Shown in pieces: positions 5,781 to 7,537 of a DNA stretch of 7,537 nt (the stretch's first letter is position 1; each line of letters begins with the position of its first letter). Where the stretch lies: assembly GCA_903847655.1 (NCBI GenBank), contig CAINEG010000208.1, forward strand, positions 1 to 7,537, given 5' to 3'. Source of the DNA: an uncultured Bacteroidota bacterium (GTDB lineage: Bacteria > Bacteroidota > Bacteroidia > Chitinophagales > Chitinophagaceae). Position numbers and translations under genes: made by a program. Under the pieces are notes generated by a model. The model had not been told where the DNA came from. It made no database searches and worked only from the letters and a program-made list of their open reading frames with translations.

Positions 5781-5834
5781 AAGGAGCAGCAAAAGAGTTC
5801 AAGTTGTTAGTTTCTATGTTGCCCAATAATTATC

Positions 5835-7537
5835 TTAGCCTTCATTTCTAAATACAATCACCCCATCAAAAATATCAATCAATACTTTTTTAGTTTTATC
5901 AATTTCCCCACTTAAAATCTTCTTACTAAATTCATTCACCACCATTTTTTGAATGAGTCGTTTCAAAGGCCTAGCGCCTAACTGCATGTCAAAACCTTGG
6001 TCAGATAGATATTCCACTAAATAATCGCTAAATGCTAATTCAATTCCATTCTCCGCCACCAATGATTTTAAATTATTCAATTGAATTTTTACAATCGCCG
6101 ACATTTGTTTTTGTAGTAAAGGAGAGAACATAATAATTTCATCTACTCTATTTAAAAATTCGGGTCGTATGGTTTGTTTTAATAAAGCCATTACCTCCAC
6201 CTTCGACTGTTCAATTTTTTGTTCCAGATTTTTTTCTGTCACGCCCTCAAAGGCTTCTTGAATTAAATGACTACCCATATTACTGGTCATAATAATAATG
6301 GTATTTTTAAAATTCACCGTTCTTCCTTTATTATCTGTCAAATGCCCATCATCTAATACTTGTAATAATATATTCCAAACATCGGGATGCGCTTTTTCAA
6401 TCTCATCCAATAAAACTACACTATAAGGCTTACGTCTTACCGACTCTGTTAATTGTCCGCCTTCGTCATAACCTACATAACCCGGAGGCGCTCCTACTAA
6501 ACGAGATACAGAATGCTTTTCCTGATACTCACTCATGTCAATGCGTGTCATCATGGAATCATCATCAAATAAATAATTCGCCAAGGCCTTGGCTAGCTCT
6601 GTCTTACCCACACCAGTGGTGCCTAAGAAAATGAAGGACCCAATAGGTTTTTTAGGATCTTGTAAACCCGCTCTACTTCTTCTTATCGCATCGGATACAG
6701 CAGTAATGGCCTCTTCTTGCCCTACCACTCTTTTATGTAACTCTTCTTCTAAGTGCAATAATTTTTCTCTTTCAGATTGTAGCATTTTATGTACAGGAAT
6801 GCCCGTGGCCTTCGCCACATTCTCTGCAATATCTTCCGCATCTACTTCTTCCTTCATTAATCTTTTACCATTGGTGCCAATCGCTTGCAAGAGTTTACTA
6901 AACTCAAGTAAATTGGTTTCTTGCTCTTTTACTTTACCATATCTTATCTCGGCCACTTTACCATAGTCTCCATTACGCTCCGCTACTTCTGCTTCTTGTT
7001 TTAATTTTTCAATTTCAGCCTTTGTGTTTTGTACTTTGTCCACCATTTCTTTTTCTTCAGCCCATTTTGCTTTTAAAGTATCTTGCTCAACTGTTAAATT
7101 ACTTATTTCAATATTTAAGGCTTTTAATTGATCTGGATTGTTTTCTCTTTTAATCGCTTCTCTTTCAATTTCAAGCTGTCTAATTTGTCTAATTAAAGTA
7201 TCTAACTCTTCGGGCATTGAATTCATCTCTAATCTTAACTTAGCTGCACTCTCATCAATTAAATCAATAGCCTTATCTGGCAAGAAACGATCGGTAATAT
7301 ACCTGCTCGATAATTCGACCGCTGCTATAATGGCTTCATCTTTAATTCTTACATGATGATGGGTTTCATATCTTTCTTTCAAACCTCTTAAAATAGAAAT
7401 CGCATCTTCTTTATTAGGTTCATCTATTATTACTTTTTGAAAACGACGCTCTAATGCCTTGTCTTTTTCAAAAAACTTTTGATACTCATTTAAGGTAGTG
7501 GCCCCTATGGCTCTTAATTCTCCTCTTGCAAGTGCTG
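5835..7537 (-). CDS. clpB: ATP-dependent disaggregase ClpB (Hsp104/ClpB AAA+), 5' end missing
   Basis: ClpB is a hexameric cytoplasmic chaperone that threads proteins out of aggregates with DnaK. The frame stays open from 7535 to the TAA at 5835-5837, giving 566 residues; the N domain and most of AAA-1 (about 300 residues in typical ClpB) lie outside. The visible part starts at ALARGELRAIGATT (AAA-1 sensor region) and has the arginine-finger segment ALERRF (near 7440-7459). A long charged coiled-coil middle domain with GDYGKVAEIRYGKV, typical of ClpB rather than ClpC, follows. AAA-2 has Walker A GTTGVGKT (about 6600-6623), pore loop GYVGY, Walker B VVLLDEIEKAH (about 6391-6420), sensor-1 MTSNMGS and sensor-2 GARPLKR. 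The TTG at 7380-7382 is an internal Leu codon, not a start. No convincing terminator is seen in the 117-nt gap after the stop. Confidence 0.97.
   Translation of the reverse strand, partial: ALARGELRAIGATTLNEYQKFFEKDKALERRFQKVIIDEPNKEDAISILRGLKERYETHHHVRIKDEAIIAAVELSSRYITDRFLPDKAIDLIDESAAKLRLEMNSMPEELDTLIRQIRQLEIEREAIKRENNPDQLKALNIEISNLTVEQDTLKAKWAEEKEMVDKVQNTKAEIEKLKQEAEVAERNGDYGKVAEIRYGKVKEQETNLLEFSKLLQAIGTNGKRLMKEEVDAEDIAENVAKATGIPVHKMLQSEREKLLHLEEELHKRVVGQEEAITAVSDAIRRSRAGLQDPKKPIGSFIFLGTTGVGKTELAKALANYLFDDDSMMTRIDMSEYQEKHSVSRLVGAPPGYVGYDEGGQLTESVRRKPYSVVLLDEIEKAHPDVWNILLQVLDDGHLTDNKGRTVNFKNTIIIMTSNMGSHLIQEAFEGVTEKNLEQKIEQSKVEVMALLKQTIRPEFLNRVDEIIMFSPLLQKQMSAIVKIQLNNLKSLVAENGIELAFSDYLVEYLSDQGFDMQLGARPLKRLIQKMVVNEFSKKILSGEIDKTKKVLIDIFDGVIVFRNEG

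Noticed and set aside
5718..5834. Terminator for clpB
   Set aside because: No stem followed by a T-run was found on the minus strand in this gap, only the promoter of the next gene.
6589..7356. Plus-strand frames of 125 and 72 codons opposite clpB
   Set aside because: They run antisense to highly conserved ClpB coding sequence and look like no known protein.
7380..7382. TTG as the start of the ClpB frame
   Set aside because: The frame continues to the right edge with sequence diagnostic of ClpB AAA-1 (GATT, ALERRF), so this is an internal Leu codon of a gene cut by the window.

Overview
The window looks like chromosomal DNA of a Bacteroidota bacterium, probably close to the Chitinophagaceae. 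The evidence is AT-rich intergenic DNA, two promoters of the Bacteroidota type (TTG or TTTG, a spacer of about 20 nt, then TAnnTTTG), a Porin_10-type outer-membrane barrel, and small secreted HYC_CC_PP and HMA/Cys-rich proteins typical of that phylum. All six genes, two of them cut by the window edges, read on the minus strand, so transcription runs from high to low coordinates.

From right to left: (i) the C-terminal two thirds of the disaggregase ClpB (5835-7537, 5' end outside the window); (ii) a 12-TM major-facilitator exporter of the TCR/Tet type (4473-5717) with its own well-formed promoter; (iii) a trimeric purine nucleoside phosphorylase (3589-4416) with its own promoter, followed 10 nt after its stop by (iv) a putative Porin_10 outer-membrane protein (1569-3578). 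The last two look like one transcript, ending at a hairpin/T-tract near 1523-1560.

The left 1.5 kb is different. It holds three small exported proteins in a row: an HYC_CC_PP-family protein (1119-1475), an HMA-domain protein with a CC-rich tail (521-1003), and a third small secreted protein with a GTG start (1-381) that may end only just outside the window. The first two are Cys-rich, which suggests periplasmic heavy-metal handling. The gaps between the three genes carry most of the unexplained structure: TACCTTTG/TACCTTTA boxes directly against two start codons (possible leaderless mRNAs), a direct repeat with 11-bp period, a compound GTATAC palindrome, stacked hairpins and a 64-nt nested hairpin with a T-rich 3' flank.

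The rest of the window is ordinary housekeeping content. I saw no tRNA, rRNA, CRISPR array, insertion sequence or phage gene. The best candidate for something under-described is the small metal-protein locus and its regulation. I do not claim a wholly new system.
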